Shown: positions 32,083-43,483, counted from the stretch's first letter. The stretch is 64,000 bases of DNA from Epithemia pelagica (GCA_946965045.2 OX337233.1:1612001-1676000), one strand, 5' to 3'. The notes: generated by a model not told the origin, from the sequence alone. Made by a program: numbers and translations.

Positions 32083-33354
32083 ATGTCTGACCCAGTTCTC
32101 AAGGGGGGCAGCTTGGCTAATCGTTCGAACGATGGGCCCACCGCCTTGCCCTGGGAAGACTCTCCGTCTAGGAAGTCTTCCGTGAGAAGGGCGGGACTGG
32201 CGACGATTCTTTCTGATGAGCAAATATTGGGCAACTTGGAGCAAGACAATAAGGCCACCCATCTTTCTTCAGTCATCCATTGTTTCAAATCTAAGAAAAG
32301 TTCCTCACAACGGACACAGGCTGCCTTGTGTATATTGGAGGCTGGTGGTAAACCACCTCCTTCCTCATCTAAGCGTTTCAGACGACATCAAAACAAACAA
32401 AGGAAGAAAAAAAAACAAAAGCTTCAAAATCTCTTCCAAGTTCCAGATGTGCCAAGCTCCTTCAAATGGAAGAAATCAACGTTGGAAAAGAAAATGATTG
32501 CCTTCCATGATGAACATTTGGCAGATGACACGAAGAACAAAGGCTCCAATAATCAACCATTCTTTTCCCCACTTGCAGAATTGGTTACAACGGATGTGGG
32601 GAGGGCCGGAGCCATATTTCGAACTGATGATTCAACACTGCCTGTTTATATCAAGACGCCTATGAGTGAAATGACAACACCACTTATCCAGAAGAAGATC
32701 CTGTGCATATTTGAGAAATTCGAGGATGAATACAAGACTCCCCAACAAAGAGGTCAATCCCGCTGCGTCGGATTGGAGTCCCACAACTCGTCATATATCA
32801 CAATTGGTAAACATGCCAATCGTGGAGGAAAAGGCATCGTCGATTCAAAAATGAAACTTCTACATTGGAGAGAAAAGGAAACCCTGATTCGGTTCGTACG
32901 ACAAGTGGAAGAATGCTTCTGTCAATGGGTCGACTCCTCCTTTTTAACTGGCTTTTCCGTGATGAAGGCAATCCAGGAAATCGAAACTCTCTCTTTTGAA
33001 GGCAAAGAATCAACCTTTTTCTCTTCCATTGCTTTCGGAAAAAATGTTTTCCTTCCAGCCCATACAGACAACGATTTCTGTTATTCAGTTGTCATGGCAC
33101 TCGCGAGAGAGCCCGAGAAGACAGGTGACGACATCCTATGCTACTTTGTTTTCCCAGAGCATGGGCAGAAAGTTGCAATGAGAAATCTTGACTTTCTCAT
33201 ATTCAATCCACAAGTGTACCATTGTGTTTCAAAAAGGGTAACCCACGACGATGTTTATTGTGCCTCGTTTTACATGAAAACTGTAGTCGTTGGGAAGAAC
33301 GACAACTCCATCCCCCTGAACGACCTTGAACAATGTCTCTGTAATAACTATTAG
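32083..33354 (+). CDS. 2OG-Fe(II) dioxygenase-like protein (double-stranded beta-helix), copy A
   Basis: 423 codons from ATG 32083, uninterrupted. The N-terminal third is basic and Lys/Ser-rich (KQRKKKKQKLQN), suggesting nuclear or nucleic-acid contact. The C-terminal half has the order of a DSBH oxygenase: FLPAHTDNDFCYSVVMALA gives a metal-binding H-x-D (His327, Asp329), CYFVFPEHGQKVAMRNLDFLIFNPQVYHCVS gives a distal His380, and YCASFYMKTVVVG offers a basic residue (Lys399) for 2-oxoglutarate. This pattern recalls the TET/JBP-like superfamily, whose members oxidise methylated bases, but the substrate is not known. It is convergent with the MULE transposase, 97 bp away. A broken homologue sits in the same arrangement at 46610-51060. 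Confidence 0.65.
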   Translation: MSDPVLKGGSLANRSNDGPTALPWEDSPSRKSSVRRAGLATILSDEQILGNLEQDNKATHLSSVIHCFKSKKSSSQRTQAALCILEAGGKPPPSSSKRFRRHQNKQRKKKKQKLQNLFQVPDVPSSFKWKKSTLEKKMIAFHDEHLADDTKNKGSNNQPFFSPLAELVTTDVGRAGAIFRTDDSTLPVYIKTPMSEMTTPLIQKKILCIFEKFEDEYKTPQQRGQSRCVGLESHNSSYITIGKHANRGGKGIVDSKMKLLHWREKETLIRFVRQVEECFCQWVDSSFLTGFSVMKAIQEIETLSFEGKESTFFSSIAFGKNVFLPAHTDNDFCYSVVMALAREPEKTGDDILCYFVFPEHGQKVAMRNLDFLIFNPQVYHCVSKRVTHDDVYCASFYMKTVVVGKNDNSIPLNDLEQCLCNNY

Positions 33355-33451
33355 AACTAGTATCTAACACTATCGTTTCATAGGGCAACCAATATCTCCT
33401 AGTGAGCATTTAGTAACTGAGGAGCATGTTTTCTCATATATTATGTTGTTC

Positions 33452-36400
33452 TCAATCAAACTGCGTAAGTCCCAGTTTTGCTCCACGGAATCTTCGACAG
33501 TGACGGGAATGCTCCGAATTTGATGAAACCCATTCTTGGCCATGATTATGGTTAATTCTTTGTGCCATGTCCTTGCGAATAGATCTTGTAAGTTCACGTA
33601 TGCTGGCAACTGGCTTCATCAAATCCACCGCGTTGTCATTATAGTTTGCTGAACAAAACAGCTTCTTAAGGTCCGTGATTTCTTCCATCATTAATTTGAT
33701 AAATGAGCTTGGTACCAGAGTCTCTCCGTATTCTTCATCGCATTTCTCGTGAACATCATCGTCGAAAACATCACCGGACGTTTCATCAACTACAACGTCA
33801 GCAGATATTTCCTCATTGTTTATCTCACATGTTTGCGAAGTGTTTCCGTTTTGACTGTCATCATCATTAGGATAAGGATTGTCAACAACACCAGGAATAG
33901 TTGGTATTGAAGAACCATACTGAGGACCAATATCCTCAGGAGCTACAAAAGATTCTTGTGTTAGAGTTTCATGATTTGCCATTTCAATAGGATTCTCTGG
34001 TAGCAAGAATTCTTGAAACGTATCTACGGCTCTCTTGATTTGTTCGTCGGAATAGTTCACGCACTTTTTTTGTTGTTCTTCTATCCAATCCGGAATATGA
34101 CCTGTCTCCGGACAGTAGCTCCACAACTCCTTCTCATTCCACAACCTGCCTGTTTGTATAGGGAATTTGGGGCCATTGATGTCATTGGTCAAAAGCTCTT
34201 TTAACATGTCGTTCACGGTATTGTCAGTACTTTCATTTGTTGATCGAAAAGCAAAGAAAATATACTTTTTCCACCAAACCACACTCACATCATGGTGTGA
34301 GAATCCGTTATACTCATCGCACTCAAAACTCAAGACTGCCGCTTGATGAGAACATGGATATCCACATCGCTGGAACGTCGAACAAGAACACACCAGTCTA
34401 CCAGTCTCATCCAGTGTGACCGTCCGTGTTCAATGCCAAACAGGATGGAGGCGTTTCCTTTCTGTTTCCAAAACTGTCTGTTCCACATTGATCACATCCC
34501 ATGACCATGGAGACTGTGGTTGTCGTCGTATGGCATATTTGATCCTGTTGTCCCAAGCCTTATTCACTATATCATGGCACAATTCAGTTACCATTCCATT
34601 TAAAGGAAGTCCCGTCTGCTTCATCCAAACAGATTTTGATTCCACTCGACTGGCCGCTAGTCTGACCTGAGAGTTGATAGTGACATCTGATTGGAACTTC
34701 AATATGGCAGCATTAGCTTGCACAGTTCCACCCGGAACAACTGCAGCAGAATGTTCCTTCATACCACAATTTGTCCCTTCATGACTGCTGTTTGTACATT
34801 CATCATAATGTCGAAGATTCTTACGGTAACAATGGACAAGATGCCGGTCATGTAAAAAAACATATCCTGTTAGGAAACGTTGAATTTTCCATCGTAATTC
34901 TCTTGAAAGAAACTTGCGAACATTTCTGGAATGAATATAGGCCAGTAGTAATGACTTTGATGTAATCAATTCGTCTTGAGTCTCGCAATACCTGGGGTAC
35001 ATGAAAGTATAACACCACTGTTTGACAGTGTAGCAAAAGAGTTTGTACTCCCGACTATAGTTTGTATCAATTGCATTACCAAAAGAGCAATGCCGTGACC
35101 AACCTTTATGGATGATGTGCCATCCACATCGAAGACGAACACAATTTGGCATGAACCGTCTACAAGCTTCTTCAACTTCGGTGATTTCATGCGAATCTCC
35201 ATCAGTGATTATTGCTTTTATCTCATTAACCCATTCCCCACCAAGAAGCTTTGGCAAAGCACAGGAGAAAACCCATCGAAATGTCGCTTGTTTTTGATCA
35301 CGCAAGAACATTCGCAGTATAATGATGTACTTTCCAAAGGATGTGCGAGTTGAGGCCGTTAGAAGAGGTCTAGATTCCTTGTTGGTTCCTTCAGTAACAT
35401 CCACCTTGAGAACATGAGGAAATAAGCGGAACATACGCTTCTCCTTGTTTGTGATCCAAGCACATGCGATGAAGAAATTTTGGTCTGGTTGGATTTCCAA
35501 TGTATCCATATCTGCGGAGTATTCATCAAGAATTTCTGCACAAAAGGCAGTCATGTCTGTGACATCTTGTTTCCCATCATCGTATTGGTTCTCACTGAAT
35601 ATCATACCAGCTTGATGCTGGAGTCTTGCATTTATTAGGTTCTGGGGACGGGCCCCCCAAATACAGTAACTCAATTCAGGAGTTGACCGTAACCATTCCA
35701 CGACAGCTTCTGCACCGACTTTAATTCCCTCGTAGTGATATTTAGATTCTGATGCCATAGTACAAAATGCCCACCGCGTTTGCTCGGGTGTAAGTGTAAT
35801 GTCATGATTCGCGTGGAAGAAGTTGCGTCCCAAAGCAGGTCCAGTGTTTGCCTTGCCAAGCTCAGCTGCCCTTTTGCGCTGTTCACGTGTAAGATGTCGA
35901 AGTTTGGTTGGAATGTCTATTGCCATCCGTTTGAAATGGTTACAATGTGTTACTGACCCTGAGCTACGTTTTACATAGAAGCCGTGCATATCGATGTAGA
36001 TGTCAAATCGGAATGAGCATGTGTCTTCGTTTTTGAGTGCGCGATTCGTAACAACCTTCCGTGGACCCTTTTTCCCATCAATTCCCCTGCTGTTGCCTCT
36101 TTTGTCATTGTGTAACGAGATGTTTCGGTGTTCCATTTCAATGCTATTCCCTGGAGGCTGTTTACGCTTCTTGTTGTACCGTCGGTAGCGGTCACACATG
36201 AATGTTCTTGACATGTATGGAGGTTCACTTCCCATTGGAAAAGCCTTACGATTAGCCAATGACTTCTTGTTTGTGTTACCATTCATTACAATAGAAAAAC
36301 CACTCGCAATGGAAGCTCTGGAAATACAGGCTCGTAAGATTGAAAAAGACCCTTGTTCATCAAAAACAGTGCTGGGGTCGGTACAAGGAGGGAATTCATT

Positions 36401-36628
36401 TCTGTTGAAATATGCGTAGTAGCCTTTGATGTGGTCTGCTTGAGGGAGCCATCCAATGAACGCGCAAATGTCGACGTCCATTGTTGTCGCAGTTGAAATA
36501 CAGTCATCTCCAGTGTGCATTGGGAATGTCATAGGTGAGACCCATTCTGTTTCTAAGGAGTTAAAGTATCGGTCCAATTCATATTGAATTCTGTCATGAA
36601 GATTTGTACAATCGTTGTTGTCGTCCAT
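33452..36628 (-). pseudogene. MULE (Mutator-like) transposase, copy A, one in-frame stop
   Basis: ATG 36626-36628; 1059 codons in a single frame, interrupted only by TGA 34430-34432. The N-terminal region has a basic block and a FLYWCH/WRKY-like Cys/His part (CSFRFDIYIDMHGFYVKR...THCNH). The core shows Asp410 in KVDVTEGTNKESRPLL, Asp476 in IITDGDSHEI and the MULE C-x2-H signature Cys501/His504 in RCGWHIIHKGW. Just past the stop comes a SWIM zinc finger (LVCSCSTFQRCGYPCSH, about 34345-34395). The C-terminal 300 residues are acidic. It should cut and paste its element; as read, the stop removes the SWIM finger. Paired convergently with the dioxygenase. Confidence 0.85.
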
Positions 36629-37033
36629 GGTCAAGCACTGGGTGACATATCAAGAGGAGGGTCCAGATGTGGTGAGATGCTCAAGCCGATTCAAATTCCA
36701 ACCGTTATTTGCATTAAGATTATTTAAACACTTTTGGGAATGGCAGGCGGAATTGTGAGGCACGGCAGGTGGCTTGATAACAGGATAGGGATGAGGATAA
36801 GTCTGTGCGTCTGTCCAGTATTTTGGGGACCTATAATGGGATATGTTCTTCTCCTGCCTGTGCTCTCATATCAATACAGGATTCCAAATATAGCGAAGAA
36901 ATATCCAGTCTTGCACAATGTATGTGTACCAATTGTACACTCTTTCTCGTTAAATGCGTCATGCTCACCAGCAAATAAATGAAGAATAAGTTTCTTCGAA
37001 AGTAGGTGAGTACCGGTTGTTACTGATCAACAG
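36629..37033. other. Upstream of MULE-A, no gene seen
   Basis: About 400 A/T-rich bases, expected to hold the MULE promoter and perhaps a terminal repeat; no long inverted repeat partner was found by eye. Confidence 0.4.
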
Positions 37034-37360
37034 TTAGTTGCAAAAGCTTACCCTTATTTCTTTTAACAAATCGCTGTATTCAATGTGGGACTCAGTATTC
37101 TCAGAATCCTCACTGGTTTGTTTGGAATTCGCAAATGGGGGAAATAGGTAAGCCCCTTTGGGCTTAGCGCAACACATATACACCAAAAGCGCGCAAACCA
37201 AGCAGACTTCTGGGTTTTCGTCATCCCTGTATATAGAGAGGGATTGCTCTTCCGTGTCACATTTGCCCTTCACCCAAACAACAATTTCGTCAACACGTGC
37301 CTCTTTTTCTTGTACAACAAAACAGTCCGTTCGAAATTGCGCAAGCCGGATTGAGCACAC
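37034..37360 (-). pseudogene. Fragment resembling a recombinase core (unknown)
   Basis: About 108 codons: IRLAQFRTDCFVVQ, KEARVDEIVVWVKGK, SIYRDDENPEVCLVCALLVYMCC. The phrase 'YRDDENPEVCLVCALLVYM' resembles the segment before the catalytic boxes in Crypton-type tyrosine recombinases (nucleotide-like 'NP..C...AL..Y'). The HxxR and Tyr boxes are not present, so this is a fragment at best. Confidence 0.3.
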
Positions 37361-38480
37361 CTATTCCGCACGCAGGAACAGCTTGATCCACGTAAGTAAC
37401 ATTGTCCAGAGTTGTAAGTGACGGATGTCACCACCTTTGGACATTATATGATTTCGGATAACGCGAACTTGCAGGCTCGACATGTGGAGTGCCCGGCGTG
37501 CTTGTTCTTCAGGACATTGTGTACACGCTGAAATCTCGCAGCGCACTTCACGTCATAAGTCGGATCTCCCCTGGGCTTAACTTTATGAAAAGTACAAGTG
37601 TCACAGGGCTCAAATCGATGCATGTGGGTATTCGACCAGTCAATGGGACCACCAATCAACGTGTTCCGTTCGATACACTTCGGACAAACAGGGCAGTACG
37701 CATTGGCAAACTCAGACGCGCAAAACTCACGGTGCAGAGTAGGAAGAGTGACACGACATTTCCAAATATTGGAGGGATCGGACCACCCCCGGTTCCCTTT
37801 TTTTCACCGTCATGTAGTAACGCGCATGAACCAACAACATACTCCCCTTTTTGAGGACCGTTCACAAATTTCACGTGGTTGTTGTGTAGGTCTTTCACAC
37901 GGTTCAACGGGGAAAGGGACTTGTACTGGTAGAAAGTCCCCACCATATTCGGATACGCTGGGAGAGGATCTTTAGGGCGTTGTTTATCACTGCAGATTGT
38001 AGCAGTGAGATAGTCCCCGATCAGAAACGCAAAGCCACCCAGCTCTAGCCAGTATTTGTTGTACTGGGGAAGTGTTTTGTCCGTCCCGTCGTGACTTCCT
38101 CGTAGTTGGTCTGTCACAGCATGGGCGTAGTCATTTGTAGGCGCCGTCATTGCCCATTTGTTTATTGTTGAGATAATACAAGACTCCATTTGATCATTGT
38201 CCTCCTTTCTCAGTGTAGTCACTACAACATCGCCCTTTTTGCATGGTTGTCGTCGTCGTAAGGTACCTGTCTCTGTCACAATAGAGCCAGTAGACAGTTT
38301 TGATTCCACAGTTCCTACAGCATTCACTCTCTCCATGGTTTCTTGAGTCATCCAGGCAAGAGTTTTTGTTTGATTGTTGGGTGTGGGTTGGTACAGAGGA
38401 AGATGAGGTCGACCAAAATGATCGATGCCATGGATCGTTGCATTGGAAGTTGGTGGGGTCTTCCGAATGCATTTAGGCAT
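37361..38480 (-). pseudogene. Unknown zinc-rich protein, two frames
   Basis: 38480-37656 starts MPKCIRKTPPTSNATIHGID and reads 274 codons with QPCKKGDVVVTTLRKED, YNKYWLELGGFAFLIGDYLTATICSD and VVGSCALLHDG. A frameshift near 37700 leads to a Cys-rich end in 37659-37444: CPKCIERNTLIGG, HRFEPCDTCTFHK, YDVKCAARF and HSTCRACKF, giving several C-x2-C pairs likely to bind zinc. The family is not recognised. Together with 37034-37360 it may be one unclassified element whose N-terminal part this is. Confidence 0.35.
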
Positions 38481-38659
38481 TAATACCTATCACACCACAA
38501 TACTCACATGTTGTTCTCATCAAAGTCCCACCAACAGCGGCAAAAAGTTTCACTCCAAACCCAACAGCAGCAGCATAACAAGAAGAACGCTGCTTCATTG
38601 CGTTGCTTTGTTGACGGTCTATAATGATCAGGTTGTTTTGTTTTTACTGAACTTGTACA

Positions 38660-38832
38660 AGAGAGAAGAGTACTGGGTTGGATTTTCCCTTCGGTGTTTG
38701 TGTTGAATCTATATGGTGGATTGCTGAAGTGTTGCTGAGAGGAGAGAAGAGAGAAGAAGAGGATCTCAGCAGCAAGAGTTCTGGCAGTGATTTCTTGCAA
38801 AATCTCCATTGGAGTAGAAGTGTTACTTGGTA
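38660..38832. repeat. Host repeat, copy 1 left part (interrupted by mariner)
   Basis: Matches 40885-41120: TTCGGTGTTTGTGTTGAAT, a GAGAGGAGAGAAGAGAGAAG purine block, GGATCTCAGCAGCAA and CTTGCAAAATCTCCAT. It stops at the TA target of the mariner element and resumes at 40803. Confidence 0.8.
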
Positions 38833-40802
38833 CTCCCTCTGTAAAGTCTTTGTTGCACCAAAAAATTTCAAGCTGAAGTCATTTCACGGGCGCATGTCCG
38901 TTGGTCAAAATATTATAGAGGCTTATAGCTCTTTTCAATACAAACATTTCCATATATAATTTATATGTTCGATTTTGCATTCCTGACCATCTATGATCAA
39001 AAAAGGGGACGCATTGGAAGCACCTACTTTCATCGCGTACCGGTTGACCTCTAGATGCCACCTACGAGAGCGAGAGGGCCAGGACGCCCTCCTGGAGGGC
39101 CAAAGCGACCAGAGATGCCAGCACAACGCCGTGGTCGGGCCATGTCGGTGCTCCTACAGATGGAGAAAGAAGGACCATTGCCAAGAGGTGCAATCAGGAG
39201 CGTCGCCAAAGATTTTCAGGTCTCTTATTCAACGATAAGTAGACTTTGGGCGCGCGCGCGGAAGTCACGTGCCCAGGGCACAGTTCACACTCCTGAAATT
39301 TTGTCGCAGTCGAAATTCCGTGCTCCCCCCCCCCCCCCCCTAAGTATAATCCAAACACGATTGCTGAAGGGGTTAAATCACTTCCACTGCACACGCGCAC
39401 TACGCTCCGAAAACTCTCCTTTGGTCTTGGCGAGTCTGGGTGTAAGATTTCACACACCCATGTCAAGACGTTGATCAAAGAGGGAACACTTCGAAGTCAT
39501 TCAAGTTCATTGAAACCATACCTCACCGATGCAAACAAACAAACCCGCCTCAACTATGCTGCTTCCTTTGTTGACCCATCATGTCCTAGTAAGTACATGG
39601 ACATGATGGATCTTGTGCATGTCGATGAAAAATGGTTTTTTGTTTCTAAGGACGGCCAAAGGTATATCATGTCGAGGGATGAACCGGACCCTGTCCGGAA
39701 AGTCAAGCACAAAAGCCACATAACAAAGGTAATGTTCATTTGCGCGATTGCTTGTCCTCGTTTTGTGCCATCGTTGAATGCCTGGTGGGATGGTAAGGTG
39801 GGTATTTGGCCAGAGGGGAGTTGGGAACCAGCGAAGAGAAGTTCTGTCAACAGGCCTAAAGGGACTATGGTTTGGAGAAACAAGTCTATCGATAGAGAGT
39901 GCTACAGAGACTTATTAATGCACAAGGTTGTGGAAGGCATCCTCAGTAACTGGCCAGAAAGTGATCGCAGGAACAGAAACATCAGGATCCAACAAGACGG
40001 TGCCAAATCTCACGTGTATGAGAGCAACCTTGACATCATTGATTTCTTTGAATCAGCGGAAGCAAGTCAGGGATTGAAGGCACAACTTTTCACACAACCT
40101 GCTAACAGTCCAGACTGCAACATCCGTGACCTTGGGTTTTTTAGGGCGCTGCAGAGCAGGTGTTTGATTGTTGGGACTGACGAAAAGACACTGTTGGACG
40201 CTGTAAAGAAGGCATTTGATGAGTACCCAAAGGAGATGATAAACAGGACATGGCTTACCTTACAATCCTGCTTGAACTGCATCATTGAGCAGAATGGAGA
40301 TAACACCTACAAAATACCACACATGAACAAAGAGCAGTTGGAAAAGCGTGGAGAGCTGCCTACTGTGCTTGAAGTCACAGGCGCTCTCCACAAACCTCCA
40401 TCTGAATCTAACCTACAACTATACCAAGAAATCTAAATCTAAAACAATGAATACCTGGCCGACCTCCACTTGATCCAGGAGGCGGCCAGGGGCTACGGCC
40501 ATTGATTGTATACCTAGGATTAGAGTTTGTTTTGTTGTTGCTGCTGTGATGCTGTTGTTGTTGCGTTTGGTGTGTTTTTGGTGTGTTGAAGGGAGACGAG
40601 TGGACGTAGGAGACGGCTGGGTTGTGCTTACATCCAGACCAAGGCACGTGCCACAGCCTTATCTTCATCTCCAAAATTTGGTCGAGTTCAACTCCGAATG
40701 AGCCAGCCGTCCTCCTGTAGATTTGTACCAGAGTCTACGTGAGTTTTTAATGCGACTTAAAAAGCCAAACCAGTTGGTGCAACAAAGACTATACAGAGGG
40801 AG
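38833..40802 (+). mobile_element. Complete mariner element with Stowaway-like TIRs and TA duplication
   Basis: 28-bp terminal inverted repeats (38833-38860 and 40775-40802) begin CTCCCTCTGT and differ at one position; TA flanks both sides (38831-38832 and 40803-40804). The CTCCCTC start is the one shared by plant mariner-like elements and Stowaway MITEs. It carries one transposase gene. The insertion lies in one copy of a duplicated sequence, and the neighbouring copy at 41120 shows the uninterrupted GGTACATATTTTG site. Confidence 0.95.
39055..40436 (+). pseudogene. Mariner-like transposase (DD43D) with a poly-C frameshift
   Basis: ATG 39055. A helix-turn-helix region (VAKDFQVSYSTISRLWARARK) precedes a run of 16 C (39325-39340). 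The frame after the run, PKYNPNTIAEGVKSL, is the one that continues to the catalytic core, so loss or gain of C restores the protein. Catalytic residues: D in LVHVDEKWFF (about 39620), D in IRIQQDGAKSH (about 39995) and D in NSPDCNIRDLGFF (about 40125), with 43 residues between the second and third. Plant mariners have 39, so the spacing is slightly longer. About 455 residues in total. Confidence 0.8.
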
Positions 40803-40884
40803 TACATATTTTGTTTGCTGTGGTCTATTTCTTGTTGATTGGTGTGGTACACAGTCAGGTTGATTGAAGAGTGGAGTGGAAGAG

Positions 40885-41145
40885 TGGATTGGATTTTCCT
40901 TCGGTGTTTGTGTGGATTTTCCCTTTGCTGGTTGTGTTGAATTTATTTGGTTGATTGTTGAAGAGAGGAGAGAGGAGAGAAGAGAGAAGAGAGTAGAAGA
41001 GGATCTCAGTAGCCAGAGCTCACCGAGAGGAGATAAGAGAGAAGACGAGGATCTCAGCAGCAAAAGTTCCGGCAGTGACTTCTTGCAAAATCTCCATCGG
41101 AGTAGAAGTGTTGCTTTGGTACATATTTTGTTTGCTACTGCCTCA
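40885..41145. repeat. Host repeat, copy 2 (uninterrupted)
   Basis: Second copy of the sequence at 38660-38832 plus 40803-40820, with an extra internal GAGAGGAGA...GAGGATCTCAG duplication. It reads straight through GTACATATTTTGTTTGCT at 41118-41135, providing an empty site for the mariner insertion. Confidence 0.8.
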
Positions 41146-41279
41146 TTCTGGGTTTTGTGTACAGAGGCATAACAAGCAGGAGAAACGGTAGTAGTCTGTT
41201 GTGGGGTTTCTAAACCATTCTGAAACCTTTACCTTCCTCAAAACACACCTTGGCTTTTCACCATTTGACTTGGTGAACC

Positions 41280-43298
41280 ATGGATTTTCCTCGAGCTTCC
41301 CAAAAACAAGCAATAGTGCAGGATAAGGGCGAGGCAATGAAAAAGGGGGAAGAGGAGGATTGCAAGAAAAAACAAGACGAGGGCAAGCCAATGGAGGACC
41401 AGCATATGAAAGAAGATGGACAACCAATAGTACAGGATAAGGGCAAGAAGGCGATTCAAAAAGGGGCACCAGGCAATCTTTCTGCACCTGATTCAAATCA
41501 CCGGTTGAACCGGGAATTCACCCGACAATTGGATGATGTTGTACAAACACCAATGACGTTTGAGATGACCTTGAACAGGTACAAACAGGAGTACCGGAAT
41601 CGATGGCATTGGTATGAGGTTGAATCTCTTCCGATCTTTGGTCCACAAGGAATCCCAGAAACTTGTAGGCTGGAATTGCCAATCTGCAATTCAGACGATC
41701 TTGGGAGTATTTTGTCTCATATTGTCGTCACTACACCCAAGATAAAACCAAAGTGGGGTCCAAAAGACGTGGGAGAACGGGAGCAGAGAAAGAGATGGTG
41801 GCAATTGATTTATTCAGGAAGACATTATTCACTCAGGCCTTGGATATGTGGACGCGATGTTTTGTGAACTCTGATGGTCCACCAAAGAATTTAGATTTGG
41901 TTACAAAAAAATTTGTCTTGTCACATGGTCTGATTCAGGAGAGCGATGACAAGGCATGTGCTTTAGCGGAGGGCTTGAAACAGCATCTACTTTGAAGGAA
42001 TGCGAGGTATCGGAAGACTGTGGATGTTAATGTCCAAACTATTATTTGGACTCTGAAGCACATGGCAAAGGTCTTTACGTGTCTTCATCCAGACAGACTT
42101 ACGATAAGTGAAGAAGAGGTCATGGGCAAAAGTTTGATTTATGCATTGCCTGGAGGGTGGCTTAAAGATGCAGAGTTTCTACCATCCTTTCCCAGGTATC
42201 CACATCGATCTTTTGACCAAATGGTCCATATCTACACACAATATCCTGTGTTCCAAAATAGACATACACAAGAAGAGGAAATACAAGAAAGAAGGGCTGT
42301 ATCAAAGAAGAAAAAGACATTGCCCAAATTTTTCTCGAGTTTCGATTGTCAAAATATGCTCGATGTCACGACAGAAAAGAAGAAATCGTCTTCTAAGCAT
42401 TCTGCTCTGGGATATCACAATGAACCTGTCCAGAAAAAAAGAAAAATAGTATCAGAGGGACATGGTGTAGGTGTCATGAGTAAAGAAGACAAATCTCCAA
42501 AAGTGTCGGAGGGACATGGTATATGTGACACAAGTAAAGAAAACAAATTGACAAAATGGCTTCCCCCTGAGCCACAGACACATGACAGCTTTCAGGGTGA
42601 TGCTCTTGTTGTTGTCAAAGAGGACCCAGAAGGTACGCTTCAGAAAATTATTGATTGCGATCCACAACCTCCTGGATTGGAACTTCAACTTATACCAAAG
42701 CCTCAACAACAAGATCGAGAGTTCTGGTCAGTTCTCCCACGGGTTGGGCGAGATTACAAAGAATTTTGTGTTCATACAAAACCTTTGCGCTCGGTCGCCA
42801 AATCTAAGTCGCCTGGTTTGGCATACCCTGTTATTCCAATGCCGTGAATGTGCAAAATATAACAAGACACTGACCGTCAAGGCTCCACATAAATACATTT
42901 CATTCTTGTCTTTTGCTGAGACTGATACAAATTCATGGTAAAAGATCGTGGAGCACTGGATGACTGGACTGAGAGATGGAATGGATCAGCCATTTTCTCT
43001 TCTTGACAGTTTTCTGACGTTGTGTTGCCACAATTATCATAATGAAAGAGTGTGTCTTTTTTACATCTTGAAACCAGATCTTACCAGATCACCAAGGGAG
43101 ACACTCGCCCCACGATCATGGAAGACTGACAAAGCTGAAAAAGTCTTGGTTCTTCTTGGTTCAGGTAGTCCACATGTGGCGTTCCTTTGGATTGATTTGC
43201 GACAAGAACTTATAGATTTGTATGACACTGTCTCGCGAACAGAAGATTCATATTCAGATGGGCACAAGATACCCGAGGATTCCACAGACAGTTTTTAG
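41280..43298 (+). pseudogene. Possible C48 (Ulp1-like) peptidase gene associated with MULE-B
   Basis: ATG 41280. The N-terminal part has Lys/Glu repeats (QPIVQDKGK occurs twice as a variant). Frameshifts near 41800 and 42830 and stops at 41993-41995 and 42939-42941 break it. The C-terminal piece contains KVLVLLGSGSPHVAFLWIDLRQELIDLYDTV (about 43135-43230), which has the His...Asp layout of Ulp1/SENP peptidases (catalytic His, W/F, IDL, YD). No QxxxxxCG catalytic Cys box was found after it, so either the end is lost or the call is wrong. MULE elements often carry such peptidases, which is the contextual support. Confidence 0.35.
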
Positions 43299-43483
43299 TC
43301 TATTTTCCTTCTTGGGAATTTCCAATGATCAACAAGAGCACACCAGCCAAACTGAAACACCAACGCCAGCCAAACTGAGACAAACAACAATCCACTTCCA
43401 ACTCCTGCCAGATTCAGCTTCTTTCCAGCCAACTTGTTGGTCCATGTCACCTACCTCAATGGTAAACCCAACTTTCTTCGACC

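Noticed and set aside
32083-33354. AlkB-type repair enzyme as a firm identification
   Set aside because: H-x-D...H is shared by many oxygenases; the R-x-x-x-x-x-R end typical of AlkB was not seen, so only the fold-level call is kept.
38504-38871. Minus-strand ORFs of about 75-101 codons near the mariner left end
   Set aside because: They read through the purine-rich host repeat and the TIR, have no recognisable domain, and the same kind of shadow appears in the second repeat copy.
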